Source: Mikania micrantha
Taxonomy: Eukaryota; Streptophyta; Magnoliopsida; Asterales; Asteraceae
Assembly (NCBI GenBank): GCA_009363875.1
Contig: CM018681.1
Location: 45,760,251 to 45,824,250 of the forward strand
DNA: 64,000 nucleotides
Reading direction: 5' to 3'
Part shown: in pieces, positions 35,783-48,217 of the stretch
How the letters are laid out: every line of letters starts with the position of its first letter
How positions within the stretch are numbered: position 1 is the stretch's first letter
The notes under the pieces: model-generated
What the model was told of the DNA's origin: nothing
What the model saw: the letters and a program-made list of their open reading frames with translations, nothing else
Database searches by the model: none
Program-made: the position numbers and the translations under genes

Positions 35783-36701
35783 TGTTGGGTTTTGTAGATG
35801 TTTATCAAAGCCATATTAACCATTTAACATGTAAAACGCAGCGGAGTTTATATCAAAAACCATTTTGAGTTTAGTTAGTTTATGCATCATATACATTTGA
35901 TTAAAACAAAACCCATGAACAAGGATCTTTATGTGGAAGAACATACTATCAAAACATTCAAGAACACCATTAAGTACCTCTTAGAACACGTGAAGAATGA
36001 AGGTGATGATGTTTGAGAGCTAAATCTTCAAGCAAGAAGACCTCAAATCCGCGATACCCCAAGCCACCAACAAACACCTTGAATGCTAGGTTTCCAACAC
36101 AAGATTTCAGCCCTAGAATACACTTGTTTCCAGCTGAAAATCAGCCTCTTAAAACCCACTTTTCTGCTGTGAAAATGGAGAAGAAAAAGGATGAAAAGGC
36201 TTAGAGATTCTTGAGGAGAGAGAGAGTTTTTGCATATCTATTTTTCATCAAATGAATGCAGCTAAATTAAGTGGGTGTGGCCTCCCAAGACCACATAAGG
36301 GCCGAATTTTTTGGTCCAATGGGGTGGCTCCCTTTCAAATCTTCCCACCTAATTTTTTAAACAAGATTTTAATTAAAACCCCTTTTAATTAAAACTTGTA
36401 ACACATTACAAGTCATGTTACATTTTATAAACTTTAATAACGTTACTTAACCATTAAATAACAATTATAAAGTAATCTCTCATAAATAAATAAACCCATG
36501 TTGTTTATTAATTTCTCAAGTGCATCTATTTAGAAAACAACTTTCTAAATGTATTAAGTGTCATTATTTATTTAATTGATCAAATCAATACACAAATATA
36601 GTAGGTGTTTGTCTAGCTTGTTGTTGGGTATGACCCGACTTGGATCATATCACATTAGCCACTTCAAATTAATATGTATCTTGGGCATATCGAATTCTAC
36701 A
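35783..36701 (-). repeat. Copia array LTR 6
   Basis: The LTR is 919 bp. It shares AAGGATGAAAAG with LTR 5 but has CCCCTTTTAATT like LTR 4. Confidence 0.92.
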
Positions 36702-39424
36702 ATCTCCCACTTGCACAAGATTCATAGAAGATTGATGCAAGCAGCAAATAACGCCTAGCAACGGTTTGCTACTCCTAATGTATATGACTAAGTGCCATTC
36801 AATAACATCATCCTCTTCAAGTACCTTACTTGAATATGATTTAGGTGAATCAATCATTTATCCTTTTGTTACAGATGTGTCATGTTAAATCCTGGAGACA
36901 TAGAGTTGTCATTCTCCGACGATTTAACTTTAACAGGCCTTAGACATCTTACTCTCAACGAATAAGAGGAACAAATTCCATCTTGACTACATACGTCTCT
37001 CACAATCACCTTGTATCATACCTGAACTCAGCCTTATGTACTGCCATGTTTCAGAACAGCAAAGTACTAAGTCAAAGTACAATACTTGGTGAATATCAAG
37101 ACCCAATATGTATCTCAGGTCTGAGGACACAATGATAGTCGCCTTTACTCAATATTTCTTATGACTAATCACAAAGACTCCATGAAGAAATATTTGAGAG
37201 CGGGCCAGTCCTATATCTATATCCCATAGATATCAATGAACCTTGGCAGCAACCTCTTGCTCTATATTCATACCTTGTGAATATCAACCAATCCAAGTTT
37301 ATAATAGTCTTACATTCATAGTTGTTCCCACAAATATGACCGACTACGGACGTTTAGAATAACTCATTTATTCATAGATTTAAACATGCTAAAATGGAAC
37401 AGTAAATGAAAATTATAACCATATAATCAAGTCAAATTACATAAGTTCCGATATCCAAATACAAAATTTAATCAACTCCAATCACTAGAATATCGAAGTC
37501 CTAAGGAACAAGGATGCCTTTCATGCTTTGTCCTTTCAAGAAGCTTCGTGAATGGATCCGCAATGTTTTGATCGGTGTGAACTTTGCGAATACATATCTT
37601 TCCCTTTTCAACTTCATCCCTTATGTTGTTGAACCTCCGTTCGATGTGCCGAGTCTTTTGATGAGCACGAGGTTCCTTGATTTGAGCAATGGCCCCTTCG
37701 TTATCACAAAAGATCTCTAGGGGTCTTGAATGGTAGCAACAACCCCCTAGATCGGCAATGAACTTCCTTAGCCATGCAGCTTCTTGAGCTGCCAATGAAG
37801 CGGCGATGTATTCTGATTCTGTTGTAGATAGTGCCACTACATCTTGCTTTGAGCTCTTCCAAGAGACCACTCCTCCATTCATAATGAAGACATATCCCGA
37901 CTGTGATCGTGAATCATCTCGATCAGTTTGGAAACTCGCATCCGTGTAACCCTTTACAACGAGTTCCATCTACAATTTTTATAAAGGTCAATTTTAGTAT
38001 TTTTAATATCAATGTATTTTAATTACTAATACCCTTTTATGTCTCATAGACAATTAATAATTAAAATCTAGAATCCAACGTTACATTTAAATATTGGTTA
38101 GGTGATCTTTATCCCTTTATTTAAATTAACAAGGTAGTCAACGTTTTGACAATTGTAACCTATTACAATTTCTAGTGTATGGGATCGGTTTAAACATCTT
38201 ATGTTTTGTTTGGCATGTTTATCCCATCAACACCTTTTGTACGTCATGCTTCGGTGATCCTAATGCATGATTTCCAAATTCAAGTCGTCCTTCTTAGACA
38301 CACGTGTGATTTTACAAATATAAGCGGTTAGGTGACCTTTATCCCACAAATACGGTAATTTCACCTCAACTTCACAAGTTTCTAAGTTTATGGTTAGGTG
38401 ACCTTTATCCCATAAATAAGTTGCAAGTGAATTGAGTGTCGTTTAAAAGAATGGTGTTAAACTTGTTCTAAAAAAGGGATTTTAAGTTTTCTTAATTCTA
38501 GTCTAGAAAACTCTATGTACCTTGCATTTGTATGCATTCAAATGCATGGTATTTTATGAAAAGCAATTTTCATTATTCCTTTTAATAAAACTCATTTTCA
38601 TTAAATCATTAACTCTTAATAAACTCATTTTATTAATTCCTTTAATGATTTTTAAAGAACCAATTTTATGCTTGTTTTATTTTAGTTGTTTAACTAGTTT
38701 ATGCAATTTTTCAATTAAAAGTCAAACTCATCCAAACAACCAAATAATCAACCAAACATAAAATATAAGTGCATAACCATAGCCAACTATTTTGACAACA
38801 CTTGCTTGCCATAACAAGTGTGTCAAAAGGTCATTCCTAAGGGTAAAACAAGACACAATGTTGTGTTGATGAACTCCCACTTGAACTTGCATCCAAATGC
38901 TTCAAGTGACCCTTTTGTGTTGTGATTTCTCCATCTTCTTTAGGCAACTTCTTGGTCATCCAAATCAGCCCCAAAGTACAATTACATAGAAAAATCCTAA
39001 TACATTTTTCTAGAAAAATAAAGTGCAACTAATCTATTTATTACATGCTAAATGAAACAAATAAATTACATGCCTTTATTTCAACCAAATAAAATCACAA
39101 CCACAAATATTCAAACACAAGGTCATGGCTAGGTTTATGCACTAAAATACATCCAAATGTATATACCAAAAATAACGTAAACATGGTCCCTTTTCTAACC
39201 CAAAATTTCGGCCAACATAAACCAAATCCTAGTGGGTTTTTGTCCAAACAAGCAAACCATCTTATGATTTTAATTTTTCAAGATTCTTACATGCATATAA
39301 AATAATATCTTGAAAAACAAAGGGATTTCCATGTGTGAAATTTTCCAGCCCACTTTTATCAATAAGGACCCGAAAATTTCGATTTTTTGAAGCATGTATC
39401 CATATAACCGGCTCTTGATGCCAT
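36702..39424 (-). mobile_element. Copia array internal region 6
   Basis: It is 2723 bases long. Private variants include AAGGATGCC, TATGTTGTTG, ATATAAGCGG, GTGTCGTTT and AATAAGGACC. The primer-site end (CCGGCTCTTG) is like units 1 and 7, while units 2-5 have CCCGCTCTTG. Confidence 0.85.
37472..37969 (-). CDS. Copia RNase H, unit 6, open frame
   Basis: The frame stays open over 165 residues but carries three amino-acid changes seen nowhere else in the array: GGVVSW for GGAVSW, RRFNNIRD for RRFNYIRD, and HERHPCS for HERHTCS. The catalytic acids are kept. Confidence 0.8.
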   Translation of the reverse strand: MELVVKGYTDASFQTDRDDSRSQSGYVFIMNGGVVSWKSSKQDVVALSTTESEYIAASLAAQEAAWLRKFIADLGGCCYHSRPLEIFCDNEGAIAQIKEPRAHQKTRHIERRFNNIRDEVEKGKICIRKVHTDQNIADPFTKLLERTKHERHPCSLGLRYSSDWS

Positions 39425-40343
39425 TGTTGGGTTTTGTAGATGTTTATCAAAGCCATATTAACCATTTAACATGTAAAACGCAGCGGAGTTTATATCAAAA
39501 ACCATTTTGAGTTTAGTTAGTTTATGCATCATATACATTTGATTAAAACAAAACCCATGAACAAGGATCTTTATATGGAAGAACATACTATCAAAACATT
39601 CAAGAACACCATTAAGTACCTCTTAGAACACGTGAAGAATGAAGGTGATGATGTTTGAGAGCTAAATCTTCAAGCAAGAAGACCTCAAATCCGCGATACC
39701 CCAAGCCACCAACAAACACCTTGAATGCTAGGTTTCCAACACAAGATTTCAGCCCTAGAAAACACTTGTTTCCAGCTGAAAATCAGCCTCTTAAAACCCA
39801 CTTTTCTGCTGTGAAAATGGAGAAGAAAAAGGAAGAAAAGGTTTAGAGATTCTTGAGGAGAGAGAGAGTTTTTGCATATCTATTTTTCATCAAATGCATG
39901 CAGCTAAATTAAGTGGGTGTGGCCTCCCAAGACCACATAAGGGCCGAATTTTTTGGTCCAATGGGGTGGCTCCCTTTCAAATCTTCCCACCTAATTTTTT
40001 AAACAAGATTTTAATTAAAACCCCTCTTAATTAAAACTTGTAACACATTACAAGTCATGTTACATTTTATAAACTTTAATAATGTTACTTAACCATTAAA
40101 TAACAATTATAAAGTAATCTCTCATAAATAAATAAACCCATGTTGTTTATTAATTTCTCAAGTGCATCTATTTATAAAACAACTTTCTAAATGTATTAAG
40201 TGTCATTATTTATTTAATTGATCAAATCAATACACAAATATAGTAGGTGTTTGTCTAGCTTGTTGTTGGGTATGACCCGACTTGGATCATATCACATTAG
40301 CCACTTCAAATTAATATGTATCTTGGGCATATCGAATTCTACA
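39425..40343 (-). repeat. Copia array LTR 7
   Basis: The LTR is 919 bp. Private variants are CTAGAAAACAC, AAGGTTTAG, CAAATGCATG and TTTATAAAAC. Confidence 0.92.
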
Positions 40344-43066
40344 ATCTCCCACTTGCACAAGATTCATAGAAGATTGATGCAAGCAGCAAATAACGCCTAG
40401 CAACGGTTTGCTACTCCTAATGTATATGACTAAGTGCCATTCAATAACATCATCCTCTTCAAGTACCTTACTTGAATATGATTTAGGTGAATCAATCATT
40501 TATCCTTTTGTTACAGATGTCATGTTAAATCCTGGAGACATAGAGTTGTCATTCTCCGACGATTTAACTTTAACAGGCCTTAGACATCTTACTCTCAACG
40601 AATAAGAGGAACAAATTCCATCTTGACTACATACGTCTCTCACAATCACCTTGTATCATACCTGAACTCAGCCTTATGTACTGCCATGTTTCAGAACAGC
40701 AAAGTACTAAGTCAAAGTACAATACTTGGTGAATATCAAGACCCAATATGTATCTCAGGTCTGAGGACACAATGATAGTCGCCTTTACTCAATATTTCTT
40801 ATGACTAATCACAAAGACTCCATGAAGAAATATTTGAGAGCGGGCCAGTCCTATATCTATATCCCATAGATATCAATGAACCTTGGCAGCAACCTCTTGC
40901 TCTATATTCATACCTTGTGAATATCAACCAATCCAAGTTTATAATAGTCTTACATTCATAGTTGTTCCCACAAATATGACCGACTACGGACGTTTAGAAT
41001 AACTCATTTATTCATAGATTTAAACATGCTAAAATGGTACAGTAAATGAAAATTATAACCATATAATCAAGTCAAATTACATAAGTTCCGATATCCAAAT
41101 ACAAAATTTAATCAACTCCAATCACTAGAATATCGAAGTCCTAAGGAACAAGTATGCCTTTCATGCTTTGTCCTTTCAAGAAGCTTCGTGAATGGATCCT
41201 CAATGTTTTGATAGGTGTGAACTTTGCGAATACATATCTTTCCCTTTTCAACTTCATCCCTTATGTAGTTGAACCTCCGTTCGATGTGCCGAGTCTTTTG
41301 ATGGGCACGAGGTTCCTTGATTTGAGCAATGGCCCCTTTGTTATCACAAAAGATCTCTAGGGGGTCTTGAATGGTAGCAACAACCCCTAGATCGGCAATG
41401 AACTTCCTTAGCCATGCAATTCTTCTTGAGCTGCCAATGAAGCGGCGATGTATTCTGATTCTGTTGTAGATAGTGCCACTACATCTTGCTTTGAGCTCTT
41501 CCAAGAGACCGCTCCTCCATTCATAATGAAGACATATCCCGACTGTGATCGTGAATCATCTCGATCAGTTTGGAAACTCGCATCCGTGTAACCCTTTACA
41601 ACGAGTTCCATCTACAATTTTTACAAAGTTCAATTTTAGTATTTTTAATATCAGTGTATTTTAATTACTAATACCCTTTTATGTCTCATAGACAATTAAT
41701 AATTAAAATCTAGAATCCAACGTTACATTTAAATATTGGTTAGGTGATCTTTATCCCTTTATTTAAATTAACAAGGTAGTCAACGTTTTGACAATTGTAA
41801 CCTATTACAATTTCTAGTGTATGGGATCGGTTTAAACATCTTATGTTTTGTTTGGCATGTTTATCCCATCAACACCTTTTGTACGTCATGCTTCGGTGAT
41901 CCTAATGCATGATTTCCAAATTCAAGTCGTCCTTCTTAGACACACGTGTGATTTTACAAATATGAGCGGTTTGGTGACCTTTATCCCACAAATACGGTAA
42001 TTTCACCTCAACTTCACAAGTTTCTAAGTTTATGGTTAGGTGACCTTTATCCCATAAATAAGTTTCAAGTGAATTGAGTGTTGTTTAAAAGAATGGTGTT
42101 AAACTTGTTCTAAAAAAGGGATTTTAAGTTTTCTTAATTCTAGTCTAGAAAACTCTATGTACCTTGCATTTGTATGCATTCAAATGCATGGTATTTTATG
42201 AAAAGCAATTTTCATTATTCCTTTTAATAAAACTCATTTTCATTAAATCATTAACTCTTAATAAACTCATTTTATTAATTCCTTTAACGATTTTTAAAGA
42301 ACCAATTTTATGCTTGTTTTATTTTAGTTGTTTAACTAGTTTATGCAATTTTTCAATTAAAAATCAAACTCATCCAAACAACCAAATAATCAACCAAACA
42401 TAAAATATAAGTGCATAACCATAGCCAACTATTTTGACAACACTTGCTTGCCATAACAAGTGTGTCAAAAGGTCATTCCTAAGGGTAAAACAAGACACAA
42501 TGTTGTGTTGATGAACTCCCACTTGAACTTGCATCCAAATGCTTCAAGTGACCCTTTTGTGCTGTGATTTCTCCATCTTCTTTAGGCGTCTTCTTGGTCA
42601 TCCAAATCAGCCCCAAAGTACAATTACATAGAAAAATCCTAATACATTTTTCTAGAAAAATAAAGTGCAACTAATCTATTTATTACATGCCAATTGAAAC
42701 AAATAAATTACATGCCTTTATTTCAACCAAATAAAATCACAACCACAAATATTCAAACACAAGGTCATGGCTAGGTTTATGCACTAAAATACATCCAAAT
42801 GTATATACCAAAAATAACGTAAACATGGTCCCTTTTCTAACCCAAAATTTCGGCCAACATAAACCAAATCCTAGTGGGTTTTTGTCCAAACAAACAAACC
42901 ATCTTATGATTTTAATTTTTCAAGATTCTTACATGCATATAAAATAATATCTTGAAAAACAAAGGGATTTCCATGTGTGAAATTTTCCAGCCCACTTTTA
43001 TCAAAAAGGACCCGAAAATTTCGATTTTTTGAAGCATGTATCCATATAACCGGCTCTTGATGCCAT
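40344..43066 (-). mobile_element. Copia array internal region 7
   Basis: It is 2723 bases long. It carries many private changes (AATGGTACAG, GATCCTCAATG, GATGGGCAC, GGTTTGGTGACC, AGGCGTCTTC). It keeps the ancestral-looking short C run in RNase H. Confidence 0.85.
41112..41611 (-). pseudogene. Copia RNase H, unit 7, frameshifted at another site
   Basis: The N-terminal half is open to residue 67; CAATTCTTCTTGAG in place of CAGCTTCTTGAG near 41418 adds two bases and breaks the frame. The C-terminal half then reads LGVVATIQDPLEIFCDN, the usual copia form, without the run-length changes of units 1-6. Confidence 0.85.
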
Positions 43067-43979
43067 TGTTGGGTTTTGTAGATGTTTATCAAAGCCATAT
43101 TAACCATTTAACATGTAAAACGCAGAGGAGTTTATATCAAAAACCATTTTGAGTTTAGTTAGTTTATGCATCATATACATTTGATTAAAACAAAACCCAT
43201 GAACAAGGATCTTTATATGGAAGAACATACTATCAAAACATTCAAGAATAAGTACCTCTTAGAACACGTGAAGAATGAAGGTGATGATGTTTGAGAGCTA
43301 AATCTTCAAGCAAGAAGACCTCAAATCCGCGATACCCCAAGCCATCAACAAACACCTTGAATGCTAGGTTTCCAACACAAGATTTCAGCCCTAGAATACA
43401 CTTGTTTCCAGCTGAAAATCAGCCTCTTAAAACCCACTTTTCTACTGTGAAAATGGAGAATAAAAAGGGAGAAAAGGCTTAGAGATTCTTGAGGAGAGAG
43501 AGAGTTTTTGCATGTCTATTTTTCATCAAATGAATGCAGCTAAATTAAGTGGGTGTGGCCTCCCAAGACCACATAAGGGCCGAATTTTTTGGTCCAATGG
43601 GGTGGCTCCCTTTCAAATCTTCCCACCTAATTTTTTAAACAAGATTTTAATTAAAACCCCTTTTAATTAAAACTTGTAACACATTACAAGTCATGTTACA
43701 TTTTGTAAACTTTAATAATGTTACTTAACCATTAAATAACAATTATAAAGTAATCTCTCGTAAATAAATAAACCCATATTGTTTATTAATTTCTCAAGTG
43801 CATCTATTTAGAAAACCACTTTCTAAATGTATTAAGTGTCATTATTTATTTAATTGATCAAATCAATAAACAAATATAGTAGGTGTTTGTCTAGCTTGTT
43901 GTTGGGTACGACCCGACTTGGATCATATCACATTAGCCACATCAAATTAATATGTATCTTGGGCAGATCGAATTCTAAA
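43067..43979 (-). repeat. Copia array LTR 8 (outer, right)
   Basis: The LTR is 913 bp and the most diverged copy: a six-base deletion (CAAGAATAAGTACC), GCAGAGGAG, GCCATCAAC, AATAAAAAGGG, GGGTACGAC and GGGCAGATCG. Its last bases read TCTAAA in place of TCTACA, and AATTG follows at 43980-43984. Confidence 0.92.
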
Positions 43980-43984
43980 AATTG

Positions 43985-46449
43985 TATGAAAATAAAGTTA
44001 TGAGATAAAATTTATTATTATTAACAAAATAAAATAAGGTTTTATAAAAAATGATTATTTTTCTTTAATTTATAAATTTTATGACTAGAATTTTTTTATA
44101 CTATCAACCACTAATTTTAAACGTAAACTTTGATTATCTAAGTCAGATTTCATTTAGGTTGGGTAAGGGTTTAGAATGCTAAGTCAAATAGGATGAGTTA
44201 GAAGTAAACATTAGAAATTCGTTTTAGTAACAAGTAGGACACTTAGTCACACACTTGGACCAAATCATAATATCAATAACTATAACCACTTATGATACCA
44301 AACTATAACAAATGAAATCAGGTGTTGAAGCTACATACGATACAACAAACGAGCGAGCGCGTTTCTATGTTATTCAAGTAGTCTACAACACAGGTGAGTT
44401 CATTTGTCCCTTTTCAAACTATTTTGTTTTAATGCGGGATGGAGAAACATGTTAAATGTTTTATATAAAATTTTGTCATGTTTATTATTGAAATGTATAC
44501 TCTAAAATATTGGTTTACAATATTATTACGTTTATGTTTGAAACCTTATGATTTCTTTCATGAACCAATACTTATATACTTTCTCAAACATATACTTTCT
44601 CAAACGTACACTTTCTCATACTCAAACTCATGCAATACTTACAATACTTACTCAATACTCACAATACTTACGATGTTTTTCGCATACAATGCTCATAATA
44701 CTAAATACTAAATACTCAATACTTATACTCAATACTTAATACCTACATTCAATGTTTATACTCGATACTTATACTCATACTCTAAATTCTAAAACTTAAA
44801 CTTGAGAGCCTCGTGCTTGAATGGATATTTGCACATGATTGTAGAAATCATGAATTGACATCATGATGTCAGGGGCAATATAAATTAATTGGGTACCCCT
44901 ACTCATGTCAACTTCCATTGTTCCTATGGGGTTTATTGGTGAAGAACCTTTGAAGCATTGGAAAAGAAATCAAGTAATCTGTAAACTTGATATAATTAAC
45001 GAAAAAGAAACTGAAAAATGGTCAGATGCGTATTGAAAACAACTCCTTCAGAATACCATTCACCTTTTGTTTCCCTATGACATTAGGAGGAGGTATCCAG
45101 ATGCTGATCGGCTGCAATTTCATAAGATCAATGGGAGGGGGATTAAGAATAGAAGGACCACAGATAACCTTCTATAAAACAATAACCACTATTAATACAA
45201 GCTATGAGGCTGCAACAAATTATGCAATACAAGAACTCGAGATGAATGAAGATGAGTATTTTTGCATACAAGAAGAATGCATAGCTTATAATTTGGGAAA
45301 GCTTGAAGCCATAAAAAGTGAAGAAATTCGGAAGATTTTGCAAGGGTTAGAACAACAGGGGTTTATTGGTGAAGAACCTTAACGGGATTCCAATTGGGAA
45401 GCGAGTACATGTGCACATGGTACGGGGAATACTTGACACTTGATTCTAGATGCTTTTGGACTTCATAAGATAGACTGAGTGACCTCCGTGGTTGACATTT
45501 GGTCAAGCCCCTCTAGTCATTCAGTGTTCTTCGCTTTCATGACCTTGCAAGACAGACTGATTGGCCTCCGTGCGTTGACATTTGGTCAAGCCCCTCTAGT
45601 CATTCAGTGTTCTTCATTGTCCATCCATTGTTTTGTGACGTGTGGCTAGGATGATTATGGTTCCATTCAGTTGACCAAGTGATCTGATGGTACCCTCTAA
45701 CTACACACCGATGCTGAAATTCACACCCGGGTTACTTCTATGGTTCGGTACTGAATACCTCAGTGAGTGTCTCTAGGAGTCACTCCCCTCTAGTATTCAG
45801 TCGTCCACAGATGGGAACTCAAACATGGTTTTCAAACTCTAATGAGCTGGAAGTCGGTTAAATCAGAATTATAAAAACTATGTTGGATGTTGATTTGGAT
45901 AGTCGGTAAAACGCTTAACTATCATTAATAACAATATCATATGTTGTGGGCTGGCGGCTGGGCTTGACCCTACGTATGCCCTATATATAAGCATATTGGA
46001 CTAGATAGGATAGGTGGTTAAGGTTGTTATCAGAAAGGTTGTGGAAACTCATTTTCAAATACTAAACTCTATGAACTCACCAACCATGTGTTGACTTTGT
46101 TTTCTTACATGTTTTCCCAGGTGACGTACATGAACTAGGTTAAGATGACCTAGTAACTTGTGGAAGCACATATTTTGCTTTTAGACGGTGAATTATTTTG
46201 ATATCTTGTACGGTCACAAGATGGTAGACTTATGATTCCAGTAGAAATATTTACTTAGTTAAATTATCAAACATGACAGTTGTAATTTAACTTTGAAACT
46301 ACTAGTTTAATTATTATTGTGCTTTAGTTATTCTCGAATGTTGTGCTATGTATACAATCTGATCACTTCGATTGTCAGAGGATATCGCGCCCCGAGATCA
46401 TTCGGCCTGACGGGAAATTCTATCCAGCCCGCCGGCTCGAGGTGTGACA
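43985..46449 (+). mobile_element. 3' part of a plus-strand LTR
   Basis: It ends CCGGCTCGAGGTGTGACA at 46449, next to hAT coding sequence. It aligns in order with the 3' part of the LTR at 53305: AACGAGCG...ACACAG|GTGAGTTCATTTGTCCC (donor GT at 44394), low-complexity ACTCAATACT repeats (44590-44770), two CCCCTCTAGTCATTCAGTGTTCTT copies (45505 and 45590), TATGCCCTATATATAAGCAT (45975), and acceptor TTTTCCCAG ending 46120. A pararetrovirus-like fragment sits within. The start probably lies left of the copia array. No host gene is seen. Confidence 0.6.
44928..45382 (+). pseudogene. Rearranged pararetrovirus-like polyprotein fragment
   Basis: The frame at 45026-45382 (118 residues) resembles the C-terminal part of a caulimovirid-type aspartic protease and the linker before reverse transcriptase (landmarks MLIGCNFIRSM, TFYKTITTINT, QQGFIGEEP). 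The 97 bases before it (44928-45025) encode GFIGEEPLKHWKRNQ and following residues, which in such polyproteins come after the first segment. A 23-base repeat (44928-44950 and 45358-45380) marks the shared part. The order is therefore permuted, as if copied from circular or concatemeric DNA. No catalytic triplet or reverse transcriptase is present, so it is a dead fragment. A retrotransposon origin is possible but less likely. Confidence 0.5.
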
Positions 46450-47504
46450 TAAAATGATGAAATTAGAAGAGCTTATTTTCATAAAGGTCCATGTCAACCA
46501 AAAATGAGTTTTTATCCACAAACATTATACACAAACAAATTTAGAAAATTTAATCCATAATGGTACACAACAACATGCGAATTGGCTTGAATATAGTGCT
46601 AAAGCTGATAAAGTGTATTGCTTGTATTGTTACTTATTTAAGGAAAATCGACAAAATGATGCATTTGGGTGTGAAAGGGTTCGATGTTGTTACAAAGTAA
46701 AAAGATTTGATGTTCATGTTGGTGATTGCAATAGTTTTCACAACAAAGCACATAAAAAAGGGACAGACTTGCTTAAAGAAGCTCAATATATGCATGTAGC
46801 TTTTGACAAACAAACTGAAAAACAAAAAAAAAGAAATATGGAATTCGATTAGGTAATTATGTTAAACTTGCTAGAGGATTGTTGGATGGAGGGTTACCTT
46901 TTGTGGTCATGATGAGCCTGATAAATCTGTTTACATAGGACATTTCATTGAGTTTTTAAAATTGATGGAAGAAATAAATGAAGAAATTGGTAATGTTATA
47001 TTAAATAATGCTCCAGGGAATAGCCAAATGACAGCTCCATCAACCCAAAAAGAAATTTGTAATTTTTTTGCAGAAGTGGTATTAAAGAAGATATTTAGAT
47101 GGTTGTAGTTTTTAGGTTTGTTGATAAATTAGGATTTGTGAAACAACGATTTATATTTCTAGCTCATGTTATGTAAACGAACGCAATATCACTTAAATAT
47201 GCAATTGATGAATTATCTGCTTGCTACAGTTTGAGTTTGGATAGAATTAGAGGTCAAGGATATGACGGTGCAAGTATCATGTCTAGCGAGTTTAATGGTT
47301 TAAAGGCTTAGATTTTGAAAGAAAATTCTTTAGCATATTTTGTTCATTGTTTTGCTCATCAACTTTAACTTGTTGTGGTGGCTTTTGCAACTAAACATCA
47401 TGAAATCTATAAATTTTTTAAAGAAATACTAGATTTAACAAATTGTATTACTTCATCTTGCCAATGAATAGATTTGATTAAAGGAATTCAAAGAGCTAGA
47501 TTAC
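46450..47504 (+). pseudogene. hAT-type transposase with TTF zinc finger, N-terminal part
   Basis: Translation in shifting frames gives KGPCQP, WLEYSAKADKVYCLYCYLF (the TTF-type zinc finger) and VHVGDCNSFHNKAH, then GHDEPDKSVYIGHFIEF, RGQGYDGASIMSSEFNGLKA and AYFVHCFAHQL, the hallmarks of the large DUF4371 hAT-related family in plants. Several stops (for example at 46559 and 47107) and frameshifts disable it. The longest open piece is 46613-46852. It begins abruptly at an LTR end and is interrupted at 47504 by a solo LTR; the gene resumes at 51453. Confidence 0.8.
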
Positions 47505-48209
47505 TATAACATCTGTAAAGTAAGCCATAGTATCATAGATCAGGGTAAAACAGTGTGTACATGTTAGTCTATACGCCAATGTGATTCGTATTAAACATGT
47601 CAATGTGACAATGTGATTCATGTGTTCATGCTTGTGTTATTGTCATAGGATACTTTTTAGTTTAAATACAAGTATATATCTATTTATAGTTAATAATGCT
47701 AGGCAAAAACTCTATTGTATTATATCGAAATGGTGGTGGGCTGGCGGCTGATAAGGCAAGTAGCTAGACTCTAAGTATGCCCTATACATATATTGCGTTC
47801 GGTGTAATAGGATAGTGTTAGTGCGTAGTATTATGACAAACAAATCAATTTAAACAAATCGTAATGCATAAGCGAGACTGAGTATCAGTATGGGTGACGA
47901 TTTGTAATGATATTAATGTCGAACTTATAATTACGAGTAAACATCAATAAATATGCAAAACGACCAAAAACGTATATGATTACGGGTATACACGTAACTA
48001 TATTTGTTTAACGGTTCGATTATGAACAAAAAGTAAAAATAAGTAAAATATTTTATTTTACATTTTACAATTTTGAAACTCATCAAAAATAATCAAAGAA
48101 ATCTAATTTACAATCAAACATATTCAATTCCGTAATCGTAACGACGCGCACGTAAAAATACGTGAAACCGATACCAAGCGAGATCGAATACGCGGGGAAC
48201 CACTTGGGG

Positions 48210-48217
48210 TATAAAAA
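48210..48217 (+). promoter_or_regulatory. TATA box of the 47505 LTR
   Basis: TATAAAAA follows CACTTGGGG and precedes a leader with ACTCTCTCACTC and CTCTCTCTCTC tracts. The offset of about 700 bases from the LTR start matches those of the LTRs at 52105 and 53305. Confidence 0.65.

Larger units (their letters stand above)
17592..43979 (-). mobile_element. Tandem multimer of a non-autonomous Ty1/copia element: 8 LTRs, 7 internal regions
   Basis: The period is 3626-3645 bases. Each LTR (plus-strand reading) starts TGTTGGGTTTTG and ends CGAATTCTACA. Each internal region begins, on the minus strand, with the primer site TGGCATCAAGAGC one base after the LTR and ends with the polypurine tract GCAAGTGGGAGAT before the next LTR. 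The array starts and ends with an LTR, and the outside 5-mers are both AATTG (17587-17591 and 43980-43984). No inner junction carries such a duplication. The only recognisable domain is copia RNase H. The outer copies carry most private variants, and units 3-6 are nearly identical. This fits a single insertion amplified by unequal LTR recombination; insertion of a ready-made concatemer is an alternative. Confidence 0.92.

Noticed and set aside
17822..43482. Small frames repeated in every array unit (63, 60, 79 and 67 codons on various strands)
   Set aside because: They lie in LTR or AT-rich internal DNA, overlap each other on both strands, and are conserved only because the units are recent copies.
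17592..43979. Interpretation of the array as ordinary satellite DNA or a CRISPR-like array
   Set aside because: Each unit has LTR ends, primer site, polypurine tract and RNase H, and the whole has a target duplication; the organism is a plant.
17592..43979. Array as an assembly artefact
   Set aside because: Units differ by many private substitutions and indels, and both outer LTRs are the most diverged. An inflated number of near-identical central units cannot be excluded from the sequence alone.
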